A stretch of DNA of 64,000 nt from Pseudomonas oleovorans subsp. oleovorans (GCF_002197815.1 NZ_NIUB01000029.1:1-64000), one strand, 5' to 3'. Numbered from the stretch's first letter, positions 17,010-26,270 are shown. A program made the numbers and translations. Notes: generated by a model not told the origin, from the letters alone.

Positions 17010-18302
17010 ATGCTGGAAAGACTGTTCCAACTCAACGCCCATAACACCACGGTGCGCACCGAGGTACTGGCCGGGATCACCACTTTCCTGACCATGGCCT
17101 ACATCCTCTTCGTCAACCCCAACATGCTGGCCGAGACGGGTATGGATCATGGCGCGGTGTTCGTCGCCACCTGCCTGGCCGCCGCCATCGGCTCGCTGGT
17201 GATGGGCCTGTTGGCCAACTACCCGATTGCCCTGGCGCCGGGCATGGGCCTCAACGCCTTCTTCACCTACACCGTGGTGATGACCATGGGCTACAGCTGG
17301 CAGACCGCCCTGGGCGCGGTGTTTCTCTCCGGTGCGATCTTCTTCCTGCTGTCGATCTTCAGGATCCGCGAGTGGATCATCAACAGCATCCCACTGGCCC
17401 TGCGCGCCGGTATCGCCGCCGGTATCGGCCTGTTCCTGGCGATCATCGCGCTGAAGAACGCCGGCATCGTGGTCGATCACCCGGCCACCCTGGTCGGCCT
17501 CGGCGACATGAGCACCGGCGGCGCACTGCTGGCCTGCCTGGGCTTTTTCGTCATCGCCGCGCTGGCCTATCGCAAGGTCACCGGCGCCGTGATGATCGGC
17601 ATTCTGCTGGTCACAGGCCTGTCCATCGCCCTGGGCCTGTCGGAAATGCCGAGCGTGGTCTCGATGCCGCCGTCGCTGATGCCGACCCTGTTGCAGCTGG
17701 ATATCGCCGGCGCACTGGATATCGGCCTGATCAGCGTGATCTTCGCCTTCCTCTTCGTCGACCTGTTCGACACGGCCGGCACCCTGGTCGGCGTCGCGCA
17801 AAAGGCCAACCTGCTGGACAAGGACGGCAAGATGCCGCGTCTGGGCCGCGCCCTGCTGGCCGACAGCACCGCGACCATGGCCGGCGCTGCGCTGGGCACC
17901 AGCACCACCACCAGCTACATCGAATCGGCGGCCGGCATCAGTGCCGGCGGGCGTACCGGCCTGACCGCGTGCGTGGTCGCCGCGCTGTTTCTGCTCAGCC
18001 TGTTCTTCGCCCCGCTGGCCGGCTCGGTGCCGGCCTACGCCACCGCCCCGGCGCTGCTGTTCGTCGCCGTACTGATGATGAGCAGCCTGGCGCAGATCGA
18101 CTGGGACGACCTCACCGTCGCCGCCCCGGTGGTGGTCGCTGCCCTGGCCATGCCGCTGACCTTCTCCATCGCCAATGGCATCGCCTTCGGCTTCATCGCC
18201 TGGACGGCGGTCAAGGTACTGGCCGGCCGCTGGCGCGAGCTGAACCCGGCGATGTGGGTGCTGTCTGCCCTGTTCATCGTCAAGCTGGCCTACTTCGCCT
18301 GA
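17010..18302 (+). CDS. NCS2-family adenine/guanine/hypoxanthine permease (AzgA-like)
   Basis: A 430-residue permease; GGGGAGCC precedes ATG 17010. About 12-13 membrane segments are present. Landmarks are LAGITTFLTMAYILFVNP, APGMGLNAFFTYTVV, FAFLFVDLFDTAGTLVGVAQKA and GTSTTTSYIESAAGISAGGRTGLTA, which define the AzgA/PbuG branch of nucleobase:H+ symporters rather than the uracil/xanthine branch. It should import adenine, guanine or hypoxanthine; which one cannot be decided here. It is transcribed alone from the promoter at 16878-16906. Confidence 0.92.
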   Translation: MLERLFQLNAHNTTVRTEVLAGITTFLTMAYILFVNPNMLAETGMDHGAVFVATCLAAAIGSLVMGLLANYPIALAPGMGLNAFFTYTVVMTMGYSWQTALGAVFLSGAIFFLLSIFRIREWIINSIPLALRAGIAAGIGLFLAIIALKNAGIVVDHPATLVGLGDMSTGGALLACLGFFVIAALAYRKVTGAVMIGILLVTGLSIALGLSEMPSVVSMPPSLMPTLLQLDIAGALDIGLISVIFAFLFVDLFDTAGTLVGVAQKANLLDKDGKMPRLGRALLADSTATMAGAALGTSTTTSYIESAAGISAGGRTGLTACVVAALFLLSLFFAPLAGSVPAYATAPALLFVAVLMMSSLAQIDWDDLTVAAPVVVAALAMPLTFSIANGIAFGFIAWTAVKVLAGRWRELNPAMWVLSALFIVKLAYFA

Positions 18303-18614
18303 TCAGCACATAAGGTAGGCGGCAATAGGTTTAGGGCGGACATCGCATTTCATGTCCACCAATACCTTCTCTCCAGGCACACAACCGGTGGATGAAAAAG
18401 CGTCATCCACTCTACGACCAGAAGTGTTATCGGTGGGCTGAAGCCCACCCTACGCGGCCGCTGCGCAAGTACGTCCTACGCCGCGCCCTGGATACTCTGA
18501 GTCATGATCGTTCCCACGCTCCGCGTCCAGCGCCACCAATGATCGACGACAACGGCACGCCGGCAACGGAATCGCTACAATGGCGCCCCGTTTTCCTGCC
18601 CGCATGAGTGACCG
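18303..18614. other. 312-base gap holding three small repeat hairpins
   Basis: It holds a GCGGACATCGC ... TGTCCACC type inverted segment (about 18335-18362), GTGGATGA-aaaagcg-TCATCCAC (18388-18410), and GGTGGGCTGAAGCCCACC (18432-18449) followed by CTACG. No gene is seen. The piece just before trmA (18560-18614) presumably contains its promoter, but no strong -35/-10 pair stands out. Confidence 0.6.
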
Positions 18615-19703
18615 ATGAGCCGCCCCGCATTCGACCCTGCCACCTACGACGCCCAACTCGCCGAGAAGAAGGCCCGCCTGGTCGAACTGCTGGCGCCCTT
18701 CGCCGCGCCGGAGCCCGAGGTATTCGACTCGCCACGCGAGCATTACCGCATGCGCGCCGAGTTTCGCCTGTGGCGTGAAGACGGCCAGCGTCACTACGCC
18801 ATGTTCGCCCCAGGCGACAAACACACACCGATCCTGCTCGACGACTTCCCCATCGCCAGCCTGCGCATCAACGAGCTGATGCCGCGCCTGCGCGCCGCCT
18901 GGCAGGCCAGCGAAGCGCTGTCGTTCAAGCTGTTCCAGGTGGAGTTCCTCACCACCCTGGCCGGCGATGCGCTGATCACCCTGGCCTACCACCGCCCGCT
19001 GGACGAGGCCTGGCAGGCCGAGGCAGAGAAACTAGCCGCCGAACTGAACGTCAGCCTGGTGGGACGCTCTCGCGGTCAGCGCCTGGTGATCGGTCGTGAC
19101 TACGTGGAAGAGGCACTGAGCGTAGCCGGACGCACGTTCCGCTATCGCCAACCGGAAGGCGCCTTCACCCAGCCCAACGGCCGGGTCTGCGAGAAGATGC
19201 TGGGCTGGGCCCATGACGTGCTCGGCGAGCGTGACGACGATCTGCTGGAGCTGTACTGCGGCAACGGCAACTTCACCCTGCCGCTGGCCACCCGTGTACG
19301 CAAGGTGCTCGCCACCGAGATCAGCAAGTCCTCGGTCAACGCCGCCCTGGCCAACCTGGCTGACAACGGCGTGGATAACGTCGAACTGGTGCGTCTGTCC
19401 GCCGAGGAGCTGACCCAGGCGCTCAATGACGTGCGCCCATTCCGCCGCCTGGCCGGTATCGACCTGAAAAGCTATGCGTTCGGCAGCGTCTTCGTCGACC
19501 CGCCGCGCGCCGGCATGGACCCGGACACCTGCGAGCTGACTCGCCGTTTCGAGCGCATCCTGTACATCTCCTGCAACCCGGAGACCCTGGCCGCCAACAT
19601 CGCCCAACTGAGCGACACCCACAAGGTGACGCGCAGCGCGCTGTTCGACCAGTTCCCCTACACCCACCATATGGAAGCGGGTGTGCTGCTGGAGCGGCGC
19701 TGA
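18615..19703 (+). CDS. trmA: tRNA (uracil-5-)-methyltransferase TrmA
   Basis: A 362-residue SAM-dependent methyltransferase that makes ribothymidine at U54 of the tRNA T-loop. The SAM site is LLELYCGNGNFTLPLA. The catalytic motif VFVDPPRAGMD is followed by the nucleophile in ILYISCNPETLAANI. QPEGAFTQPNG is typical of TrmA/RumA. The N-terminus EHYRMRAEFRLWRE matches TrmA, and the absence of an Fe-S cysteine set separates it from RlmD. Full length. Confidence 0.94.
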   Translation: MSRPAFDPATYDAQLAEKKARLVELLAPFAAPEPEVFDSPREHYRMRAEFRLWREDGQRHYAMFAPGDKHTPILLDDFPIASLRINELMPRLRAAWQASEALSFKLFQVEFLTTLAGDALITLAYHRPLDEAWQAEAEKLAAELNVSLVGRSRGQRLVIGRDYVEEALSVAGRTFRYRQPEGAFTQPNGRVCEKMLGWAHDVLGERDDDLLELYCGNGNFTLPLATRVRKVLATEISKSSVNAALANLADNGVDNVELVRLSAEELTQALNDVRPFRRLAGIDLKSYAFGSVFVDPPRAGMDPDTCELTRRFERILYISCNPETLAANIAQLSDTHKVTRSALFDQFPYTHHMEAGVLLERR

Positions 19704-19748
19704 ACCGCTCCTCGTAGCCCGGTGCAATCCGGGCTTTGCCTGCTCGGC

Positions 19749-20176
19749 TCAGTGTGACACGCCGCGCAACGCCCACCAGGTCAAAGCGGCCGAGAGCACC
19801 TCGAGCAGCAGCGCGTAGAGATTGAAGGTCTGCTGCGCGCCGCCATCCAGCCACAGCCCGGCGAAGCGTGCCAGCGCCAGCACGCTGTACAGCAACACCA
19901 GCAGAAGCAGCGCCGGGCGCAACACAGCAGCGCCATCGCCAGGTAGGCTGCAAGCCCCAGTTGCAGCCCTCCGTAATAGGCACGCACTTCCGTGACAGCA
20001 GCGCTGCCCATCAGCAGTGCGCCGCTGAAGCTGGCCATTTCCTCGGGACGGATGAAATACGCCAGCCCCAGCGCAGTCAGGGCCACGATCTGGATCGACA
20101 GGATGATTCGGGCAGCATCGGCAGATTCCTGATCATCAAGGCATGGCCAGCATAGGCGTACCTGATCGCGACGCAT
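19749..20176 (-). pseudogene. DUF4345-like small membrane protein, frameshifted
   Basis: The minus-strand frame from 20176 gives RIILSIQIVALTALGLAYFIRPEEMASF and TEVRAYYGGLQLGLAAYLAMALL, a DUF4345 start with three hydrophobic helices. It then runs into Cys/Trp-rich nonsense after about 19920. Shifting frame there restores RPALLLLVLLYSVLALARFAGLW through NLYALLLEVLSAALTWW to a TGA at 19749-19751. One small indel near 19915-19925 therefore breaks a gene of about 135-140 residues. The N-terminal part before ARIILS is unusual and the true start is uncertain. A sequencing or assembly error cannot be excluded. Confidence 0.7.
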
Positions 20177-20243
20177 AGTCGCAGGCACTTGGGCCGTGCC
20201 GGTAGCGGCGCTATGCTCAGCACTCAATCATCCGGAGCCTGCC

Positions 20244-20678
20244 ATGCGTCGTCCCCTGCTCGCCCTCTGCCTCTTCACCAGCCTGGCCAATGCCAGCGAG
20301 CCCCTGAGCATCGATGTTCACCGCGATGCCAACTGCGGCTGCTGCAAGGACTGGATCAGTCACTTGCAGGACAACGGTTTCACCGTCAACGATCACGTCG
20401 AGACCGATATGCGTGCCGTCAAACAACGACTGGGCGTGCCGCCGCGTCTGGCTTCGTGCCACACCGGAGTGATCGACGGCAAGTTCGTCGAAGGCCACGT
20501 CCCGGCTGCCGACGTTCTCAAGCTGCTCGAACGTGTCGACCTGATTGGCGCCGCCGTACCCGGCATGCCCATGGGATCGCCGGGCATGGAATACGGCGAC
20601 CGTGTCGATCCTTATCAGGTGATTGGCCTGGACAAGCAGCAGCAGGATGTCGTGCTCAGCGACTACCCCGGCAACTGA
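20244..20678 (+). CDS. DUF411 metal-binding periplasmic protein
   Basis: A 144-residue exported protein; CCGGAG lies about 7 bases before ATG 20244, and the signal peptide ends near ANA-SEPLSIDV. The CGCCKDW motif next to VHRDANCG and the later ASCHTGVIDGKFVEGHVP are the DUF411 signature, with Cys and Met residues (GMPMGSPGMEYG) suited to copper. Members are often encoded with copper-resistance genes, and here the cop locus is 2 kb away. Copper binding is inferred. Confidence 0.88.
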   Translation: MRRPLLALCLFTSLANASEPLSIDVHRDANCGCCKDWISHLQDNGFTVNDHVETDMRAVKQRLGVPPRLASCHTGVIDGKFVEGHVPAADVLKLLERVDLIGAAVPGMPMGSPGMEYGDRVDPYQVIGLDKQQQDVVLSDYPGN

Positions 20679-20684
20679 CGCAGC

Positions 20685-21854
20685 TCAGACCGCGAAACGC
20701 CTGCACCACCAGGCCATGGCGCAGGCACCGGCGCCGCACAGGGCAATCACCAGCGCCATGGGCACTGCCGAACCATCATGCAGCCAAGCCACCAGCGCCG
20801 AGGCGCTGGCCGCCACGCTGAACTGCATGCTGCCCAGCAGCCCCGAGGCACTGCCGGCATGACGCCCCTGCCCGGCCATGGCGCAGGCCGTGGCATTGGG
20901 CAGCACGCAGCCCAGACAGGCCACGCAGATGAACAACGGAACCATCAACGGCCACAGTTGAGCTGGCTGCATCCAGGCCAGCACCAGCAGGCTCAGGGCG
21001 CTGAGCAGATACACCAGAACCATGCGCTGCAACCACAGCACCGGGCCACCGCGCCGCACCAGGCGTGCATTGACCTGCGCCATGATCACGAAGCCCGCCG
21101 CATTGGTGCCGAACAGCCAGCCGTAGCGCTCGGCCGGCACACCGTACAGTTCGATGAACACGAAGGGCGAGCCGGCGATATAGGCGAACATCCCGGCCAT
21201 GGCGACACCGCCAACCAGGCTGTAGCCCATGAACGGAGCATTGCCGAGCAAGGCGCGGTACTGGCCGAAAGCCCCACTCAGCGGCGCCGGCTGCAGATGC
21301 TGCGGGCGCGTCTCCGGCAGCCCGAACATCACGGCCAGCAGGCACAGCCCGGAGAAAATCGCCAGGCTATGAAAGATCCATGGCCAGCCCAGCGTGTTGA
21401 GCAACAGGCCGCCCCCCAGAGGCGCCAGGATCGGCGCCAGGCCCATCACCAGCACCAATTGCGAAAAGACCTTGGCAGAGGCCAGCGGATCGCACACATC
21501 ACGCACCACCGCACGGGTGATCACCATCCCGGCGCAGCCACCCAGCGCCTGAACGAAACGCGCCACGATCAGCCATTCCAGGCTCGGCGCCAGCGCACAG
21601 GCCAGCGATGCCGCCGTGAACAGTGTCACGCCTACCAGCAACGGCACACGCCGACCGAAGCGGTCGGCCAGCGGGCCATAGAACAACTGACCAATGGCAA
21701 TGCCGACGAAATAGGCCGCCAGCGACAGCTGCACATGCTCGACGTCGGTGGCGAACTGCTGCGCCAGAACCGGGAAGCTCGGGAGATAGAAATCGATGGC
21801 CAGCGGGCCAAAGGCGCACAGCGCGCCAAGAATCAGAAGGGTACGCAGGTTCAT
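20685..21854 (-). CDS. Bcr/CflA-type multidrug efflux MFS transporter
   Basis: A 389-residue protein with 12 hydrophobic segments. It starts MNLRTLLILGALCAFGPLAIDFYLPSFP, the typical Bcr/CflA N-terminus. Motif A is GQLFYGPLADRFGRR and motif C is GGCAGMVITRAVVRD. ATG 21854 is preferred because the upstream ATG at 21860 has no spacing for a ribosome binding site. It lies back to back with a TetR-family gene, the common arrangement of a drug pump and its repressor. The substrate is unknown. Confidence 0.9.
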   Translation of the reverse strand: MNLRTLLILGALCAFGPLAIDFYLPSFPVLAQQFATDVEHVQLSLAAYFVGIAIGQLFYGPLADRFGRRVPLLVGVTLFTAASLACALAPSLEWLIVARFVQALGGCAGMVITRAVVRDVCDPLASAKVFSQLVLVMGLAPILAPLGGGLLLNTLGWPWIFHSLAIFSGLCLLAVMFGLPETRPQHLQPAPLSGAFGQYRALLGNAPFMGYSLVGGVAMAGMFAYIAGSPFVFIELYGVPAERYGWLFGTNAAGFVIMAQVNARLVRRGGPVLWLQRMVLVYLLSALSLLVLAWMQPAQLWPLMVPLFICVACLGCVLPNATACAMAGQGRHAGSASGLLGSMQFSVAASASALVAWLHDGSAVPMALVIALCGAGACAMAWWCRRFAV

Positions 21855-22072
21855 GAGCATTCCGAGCTATTTGTTAGCTGGCTAATCATCTCACTGTTCG
21901 CGCCGCCCACGAAAGGCCAGCCAGTGCAACGCACTGTACCTGCGATTCCGCCAAAGTCTTGCGGCTCCGGCTCAGGGACATCGTGCCAGGTAAAACAGGG
22001 TAGCCACCAGCAAGCGGGACAAAGTCGGTAAACTCGGTAGCCTCTGAGCCCAGTTTCAACACCCGGATCACC

Positions 22073-22693
22073 ATGCGCAGAACCAAAGAAGACGCGGAGA
22101 AAACCCGCCACGCCATCCTCGCTGCTGCGGAACAGTTGTTCCTCGAGCGTGGGGTCGCCCATACCAGCCTCGAGCAGATCGCCCGGCATGCCGGGGTTAC
22201 GCGCGGTGCGGTTTATTGGCACTTCCAGAACAAGGCCCACCTGTTCCACGAAATGCTCAACCAGGTACGTCTGCCGCTGGAGCCGCTGGCCCAGCAACTG
22301 GCGGCGGTCGATGGCCTGTCATCGCTGCAGCTGCTGCGCGATCTGTGCATAGAGGCCATGGCCAATCTGGTGCTCGACGAGCAACGCCGGCGCATCCTCA
22401 CCGTACTACTGCGGCGCTGCGAGTTCACCGAGGAGCTGCGCGAGGCCGAGGAGCGTCACGAGACCTTCGTCAATCAGTTCATTGACCTGTGCGAACAGCA
22501 GTTCGCCTTGCCGGCTGTGCAACCATACCTGCAGCCAGGCATCACCCCGCGCCTGGCCTCGCGCACGCTGCACGCGCTACTCGTCGGCCTGTTCAGTGAC
22601 TGGCTGCGAGACCCCAACCTGTTCGATGCCCAGACCGATACCCCGACGATGATCGACAGCTGCTTTCGCGGCCTGCTGCGGCAGTGGCCTTAG
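22073..22693 (+). CDS. TetR/AcrR-family repressor, probably of the divergent MFS pump
   Basis: A 206-residue regulator. It starts MRRTKEDAEKTRHAILAAAE with HTH SLEQIARHAGVTRGAVYWHF (about 31-52), the TtgR/AcrR efflux-repressor type. The C-terminal ligand domain (about 60-205) is all-helical by composition. The 218-base divergent region up to 21854 would hold the operators, but I could not identify a clear palindrome. The link to the pump is inferred from context. Confidence 0.88.
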   Translation: MRRTKEDAEKTRHAILAAAEQLFLERGVAHTSLEQIARHAGVTRGAVYWHFQNKAHLFHEMLNQVRLPLEPLAQQLAAVDGLSSLQLLRDLCIEAMANLVLDEQRRRILTVLLRRCEFTEELREAEERHETFVNQFIDLCEQQFALPAVQPYLQPGITPRLASRTLHALLVGLFSDWLRDPNLFDAQTDTPTMIDSCFRGLLRQWP

Positions 22694-22705
22694 CAGGCCC
22701 GAGCT

Positions 22706-22903
22706 CTACGCGGGGGCAACCTGGTAGCCCTCTTCGCGAATGGCGGCCTGTATCTGCGCAGCATCCAGGTTGCCCTCCACTCGTACCAGCCCCCCAGCCA
22801 GATCCACTTCGACTCTGGCCGTCTGCTCCAGCGCCTGGATCGCCTGGGTAATGGCACGCACGCAATGACCGCATGACATTCCGCTAACCTTGAATTGTTG
22901 CAT
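22706..22903 (-). CDS. copZ: Copper chaperone CopZ (HMA domain)
   Basis: A 65-residue heavy-metal-associated domain with the metal motif MSCGHC at residues 9-14 and the beta-alpha-beta pattern of Atx1-like chaperones. AAGGAG lies 6 bases before ATG 22903. It should carry Cu(I) to the CopA ATPase encoded 570 bases away on the other strand. A perfect CueR-type operator/promoter is oriented towards it. Confidence 0.92.
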   Translation of the reverse strand: MQQFKVSGMSCGHCVRAITQAIQALEQTARVEVDLAGGLVRVEGNLDAAQIQAAIREEGYQVAPA

Positions 22904-22936
22904 TGCTGACTCCTTGAATCAGTGGTCGATGGGTGT

Positions 22937-22967
22937 AGTCTCAACCTTGCCACAATGGCAAGGTCAA
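22937..22967 (-). promoter_or_regulatory. CueR-type operator/promoter for copZ
   Basis: On the minus strand, -35 TTGACC (22962-22967) and -10 GAGACT (22937-22942) are separated by the 19-base spacer typical of MerR-family promoters. Inside is a perfect 9-3-9 palindrome, ACCTTGCCA-caa-TGGCAAGGT (22944-22964). Confidence 0.9.
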
Positions 22968-23015
22968 GCCCTTGCTTCATGTCACCCGCGCCGTTTTCTG
23001 CATGAGGACCTTGCC

Positions 23016-23408
23016 ATGCGCCTGCTCTGCTCCGCCCTTGCCCTGCTGTTGGCGACTCTGGCTCAGGCCGAACCACTGGCACCGCTGCCCTCGACAAGTC
23101 AGGGCGAAGGCTACGCAGTGCTGATCGTCTCGCGCGAACGCCTGGAGGTGGCCACCACCTGCGAGGTCGCGCTGTATCTGCATGACCAGATGGCCGCCCG
23201 CCTGCATCAGGGCCAGTCGGTGTCCTTCAACCTGCCGCCCGGCAAGGTGTCGTTACGCCTGGGCCTGACTGGCAGCGGCCGCTGCCAGGACGGTATCAAC
23301 CAGCTCGCCGGTCAGTCGCTGGAACTGCAGGCCGGCGAAGTGCGCCGCTATCGCATCGCCATGGGCAGCGATGGACTGCGACTGCATGCCGCGCCGATGC
23401 TGAACTGA
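23016..23408 (+). CDS. Small exported protein resembling DUF2846
   Basis: A 130-residue protein with a clear signal peptide (MRLLCSALALLLATLAQA). The mature part VLIVSRERLEVATTCEVALYLHDQMAARLHQGQ, then FNLPPGKVSLRLG, resembles DUF2846/PEGA-like beta-sandwich proteins. Three Cys remain after export (TTCEV, GRCQD and the signal Cys). It is flanked by copZ and copA, so a role in copper handling is possible by context only. The CueR operator on its left points the other way, so its own promoter is unclear. Confidence 0.7.
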   Translation: MRLLCSALALLLATLAQAEPLAPLPSTSQGEGYAVLIVSRERLEVATTCEVALYLHDQMAARLHQGQSVSFNLPPGKVSLRLGLTGSGRCQDGINQLAGQSLELQAGEVRRYRIAMGSDGLRLHAAPMLN

Positions 23409-23412
23409 AGAC

Positions 23413-23443
23413 TTGACCTTGCCATGGGGGTAAGGTTGATCCT
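23413..23443 (+). promoter_or_regulatory. CueR-type operator/promoter for copA-cueR
   Basis: -35 TTGACC (23413-23418), 19-base spacer, -10 GATCCT (23438-23443). The spacer holds an imperfect palindrome with arms ACCTTGCCA and GGGTAAGGT (23416-23436). It begins 5 bases after the stop of the preceding gene. Confidence 0.9.
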
Positions 23444-23472
23444 GTAGCCACGACGTTACAGGGAGCCGAACC

Positions 23473-25842
23473 ATGACCACCTTCGACCTGCCCATCCAGG
23501 GCATGACCTGCGCCAGTTGCGCCGGTCGTGTCGAGCGCGCGCTGCGCAAGCTGCCGCAAGTAAGTAGTGTCAGCGTCAACCTGGCCAGCGAGCAGGCGCG
23601 CATCGAAGCGCCGGCCGGAAGTCTGCCGCAACTGATCAGCGCTATCGAGGGCGCCGGTTACAGCGTGCCCAGCCAGCCACTGGAGTTGGACATCGAAGGC
23701 ATGACCTGCGCCAGTTGCGTCGGTCGTATCGAACGCGCCCTGAGCAAACTGCCGGGCATCAGCCAGGTCACCGTCAATCTCGCCGATGAGAAGGCGCGCC
23801 TGCAGGTACTCGCCGGTTTCGACCCGCAACAGGCGCTGAAGGCGGTGGCTGCCGCCGGTTACAAGGCCAGCCTGCTCGATGGGCGCCCTGCCACGGATGA
23901 AGCCGGCAACCGCCTGCGTCGTGAGCGACTGACGTTGTTGGCGGCCATCATCCTGACCCTGCCACTGGTTGTGCCGATGCTGGCCGAACCCTTCGGCCAG
24001 CACTGGATGCTGCCGGCCTGGGCGCAATTCCTGCTCGCCACACCGGTGCAGTTCATCTTCGGTGCGCGTTTTTACCGTGCCGCCTGGCAAGCGCTGAAAG
24101 CCCGTGCTGGCAACATGGATCAACTGGTGGCCATCGGCACCAGCGCCGGTTACGGCCTAAGCCTGTACCAATGGGCCGTAACCCCGGCCGGGCAGATGCC
24201 GCATTTGTACTTCGAGGCCTCGGCGGTGATCATCAGCCTGATCCTGCTCGGTAAATACCTGGAAAACCGCGCCAAGCGCCAGACCGCTAGCGCCATTCGC
24301 GCCTTGCAGGCGCTGCGCCCGGACCACGCGGTGAGGCTGGTGGATGGCCGCGAGGAACGTGTCGGCATCGACGCGCTGGTGCTGGGCGACCGGATTCTGG
24401 TCAAGCCCGGCGAACGCTTCCCGGTCGACGGCCTAGTGCTGGAAGGCACCAGCCATGCCGACGAAGCGCTGATCAGCGGTGAAAGCCTGCCGGTGGCCAA
24501 ACAGCCGGGCGACAAGGTCACGGCCGGCGCCATCAACGGTGAAGGTCGCTTGCTGGTGGAATCCACTGCCCTCGGCGCCGAAACCGTACTGTCACGGATC
24601 ATCCGCCTGGTCGAAGACGCCCAAGCAGCCAAGGCGCCGATCCAGAAACTGGTGGACAAGGTCAGCCAGGTATTCGTCCCGGTGGTGCTACTGATCGCCC
24701 TGGCTACGCTGCTGGGCTGGCTGGCGTTCGGCGCATCACTGGAAAACGCCCTGCTCAATGCCGTCGCCGTACTGGTGATCGCCTGCCCCTGCGCGCTGGG
24801 CCTGGCCACGCCGACCGCGATCATGGCCGGTACTGGGGTCGCCGCGCGCCACGGCATCCTGATCAAGGACGCCGAAGCGCTGGAAGTGGCGCATGCCGTG
24901 CAGCACATTGCCTTCGACAAAACCGGCACACTCACCGAAGGCAAGCCACGCATCGTCCATATCGGCCTGGGCGAAGCAGACGAGGAAGAACTGCTGCGCC
25001 TGGCCGGCGGTCTGCAACAGGGCAGCGAGCACCCGCTGGCCAAGGCCGTGCTGCAGCGCTGCGCCGAACAGCACATCGCCCTGCCGGCGCTGAGCAACAG
25101 CCGTGCGTTGACCGGACGCGGCATCGCCGGCGAAATCGAGGGCCGCAGCCTGCAACTGGGTAGCAGCCGCCTGCTGGAGGAAAACCAGTTGCAGGCCGGC
25201 CCGCTGGCCGAGTCCGCCCGAGTATGGGAGGCCGAGGGCCGCACTCTGTCCTGGCTGATCGAAACCGGCAGCACGCCACGCCTGCTTGGCCTGCTGGCCT
25301 TCGGCGACCTGCTCAAGGACGGCGCCGCCGAAGCCATCGCCGAACTGCGTGCACAAGGCATCACCAGTCACCTGATCAGCGGCGACAACCAGGGCAGCGT
25401 GGCGGCGGTGGCCAGCGTTCTGGGTATCGACGAACCCCACGCCCAGGTATTGCCGGCAGACAAGGCGCGACTGATCGGTGAACTGCGCCAGCACGGCACC
25501 GTGGCCATGGTCGGCGACGGCATCAACGACGCGCCAGCGCTGGCCGCCGCGGACGTCGGCATCGCCATGGGCGGCGGCACCGATGCCGCCATGCACGCGG
25601 CCGGCATCACCCTGATGCGCGGCGACCCGCGTCTGGTGCCGGCCGCGCTGGAGATCAGCCGGCGCACCTACGCGAAGATCCGCCAGAACCTCTTCTGGGC
25701 CTTCATCTACAACCTGATTGGTATCCCGCTGGCCGCCGCCGGCCTGCTCAACCCGGTGTTCGCGGGCGCTGCCATGGCGCTGTCCAGCGTCAGCGTGGTG
25801 AGCAACGCACTGCTGCTCAATCGCTGGAAACCGCGTACATGA
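23473..25842 (+). CDS. copA: Cu(I)-exporting P1B-type ATPase CopA
   Basis: A 789-residue copper pump. Two N-terminal HMA domains each have GMTCASC (about residues 9-15 and 76-82). Eight membrane segments follow, including the Cu site CPC in VIACPCALGLATP. The phosphorylation motif is DKTGTLTEGKP, the actuator loop is ISGESLPVAK, the SEHPLA nucleotide motif is present, and the hinge is MVGDGINDAPALAAADVGIAMG. It exports Cu(I) across the inner membrane. Transcribed from the CueR promoter at 23413-23443; it overlaps cueR by 4 bases. Confidence 0.95.
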   Translation: MTTFDLPIQGMTCASCAGRVERALRKLPQVSSVSVNLASEQARIEAPAGSLPQLISAIEGAGYSVPSQPLELDIEGMTCASCVGRIERALSKLPGISQVTVNLADEKARLQVLAGFDPQQALKAVAAAGYKASLLDGRPATDEAGNRLRRERLTLLAAIILTLPLVVPMLAEPFGQHWMLPAWAQFLLATPVQFIFGARFYRAAWQALKARAGNMDQLVAIGTSAGYGLSLYQWAVTPAGQMPHLYFEASAVIISLILLGKYLENRAKRQTASAIRALQALRPDHAVRLVDGREERVGIDALVLGDRILVKPGERFPVDGLVLEGTSHADEALISGESLPVAKQPGDKVTAGAINGEGRLLVESTALGAETVLSRIIRLVEDAQAAKAPIQKLVDKVSQVFVPVVLLIALATLLGWLAFGASLENALLNAVAVLVIACPCALGLATPTAIMAGTGVAARHGILIKDAEALEVAHAVQHIAFDKTGTLTEGKPRIVHIGLGEADEEELLRLAGGLQQGSEHPLAKAVLQRCAEQHIALPALSNSRALTGRGIAGEIEGRSLQLGSSRLLEENQLQAGPLAESARVWEAEGRTLSWLIETGSTPRLLGLLAFGDLLKDGAAEAIAELRAQGITSHLISGDNQGSVAAVASVLGIDEPHAQVLPADKARLIGELRQHGTVAMVGDGINDAPALAAADVGIAMGGGTDAAMHAAGITLMRGDPRLVPAALEISRRTYAKIRQNLFWAFIYNLIGIPLAAAGLLNPVFAGAAMALSSVSVVSNALLLNRWKPRT

Positions 25843-26270
25843 ACATCGGCCAAGCCGCCAAACATACCGGCCTTAGCGCCAAGATGATTCGCTACTACGA
25901 GTCCATAGATCTGCTGCCCCATGCCGGGCGGTCGGAGAGTGGTTATCGGCAGTACAGCGCATCGGACCTGCACCGCCTGGCCTTTATCAAGCGGGCGCGG
26001 GATCTGGGCTTTTCGCTGGAGGAAGTCGGCAAACTGCTGGCGCTGTGGCAGGACAAGCAGCGCGCCAGTGCTGATGTAAAAGCACTGGCCGAAGATCACA
26101 TCGCCGAATTGGAGCGCAAGATTGCCGAGATGACGGCCTTGCGCGACACGCTGGTGGATCTGGCGAACAGTTGCCAGGGCGATAGCCGGCCGGATTGTCC
26201 GATTCTGCAGGGGCTGGAGGAAGGAGTGAGTTGCGGCGCGGCGGGATGTTCGTCGCACCGTCAGCCGTAG
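25839..26270 (+). CDS. cueR: Copper-responsive MerR-family regulator CueR
   Basis: A 143-residue MerR protein. The HTH is MNIGQAAKHTGLSAKMIRYYE, a dimerisation helix follows, and the metal loop has two Cys seven residues apart (SCQGDSRPDCPI), the CueR monovalent-metal arrangement. The tail is Cys/His-rich (CGAAGCSSH), as in many CueR proteins. Its ATG lies within the end of copA (ATGA overlap). The stop TAG (26268-26270) is part of the GTAGGGCGGG start of an intergenic repeat. Confidence 0.94.
   Translation: MNIGQAAKHTGLSAKMIRYYESIDLLPHAGRSESGYRQYSASDLHRLAFIKRARDLGFSLEEVGKLLALWQDKQRASADVKALAEDHIAELERKIAEMTALRDTLVDLANSCQGDSRPDCPILQGLEEGVSCGAAGCSSHRQP

Noticed and set aside
22941..22970. Use of the copZ operator as a rightward promoter for the exported protein gene
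   Set aside because: Rightward -35 (TCAACC) and -10 (AAGCCC) are poor; only the leftward arrangement fits.
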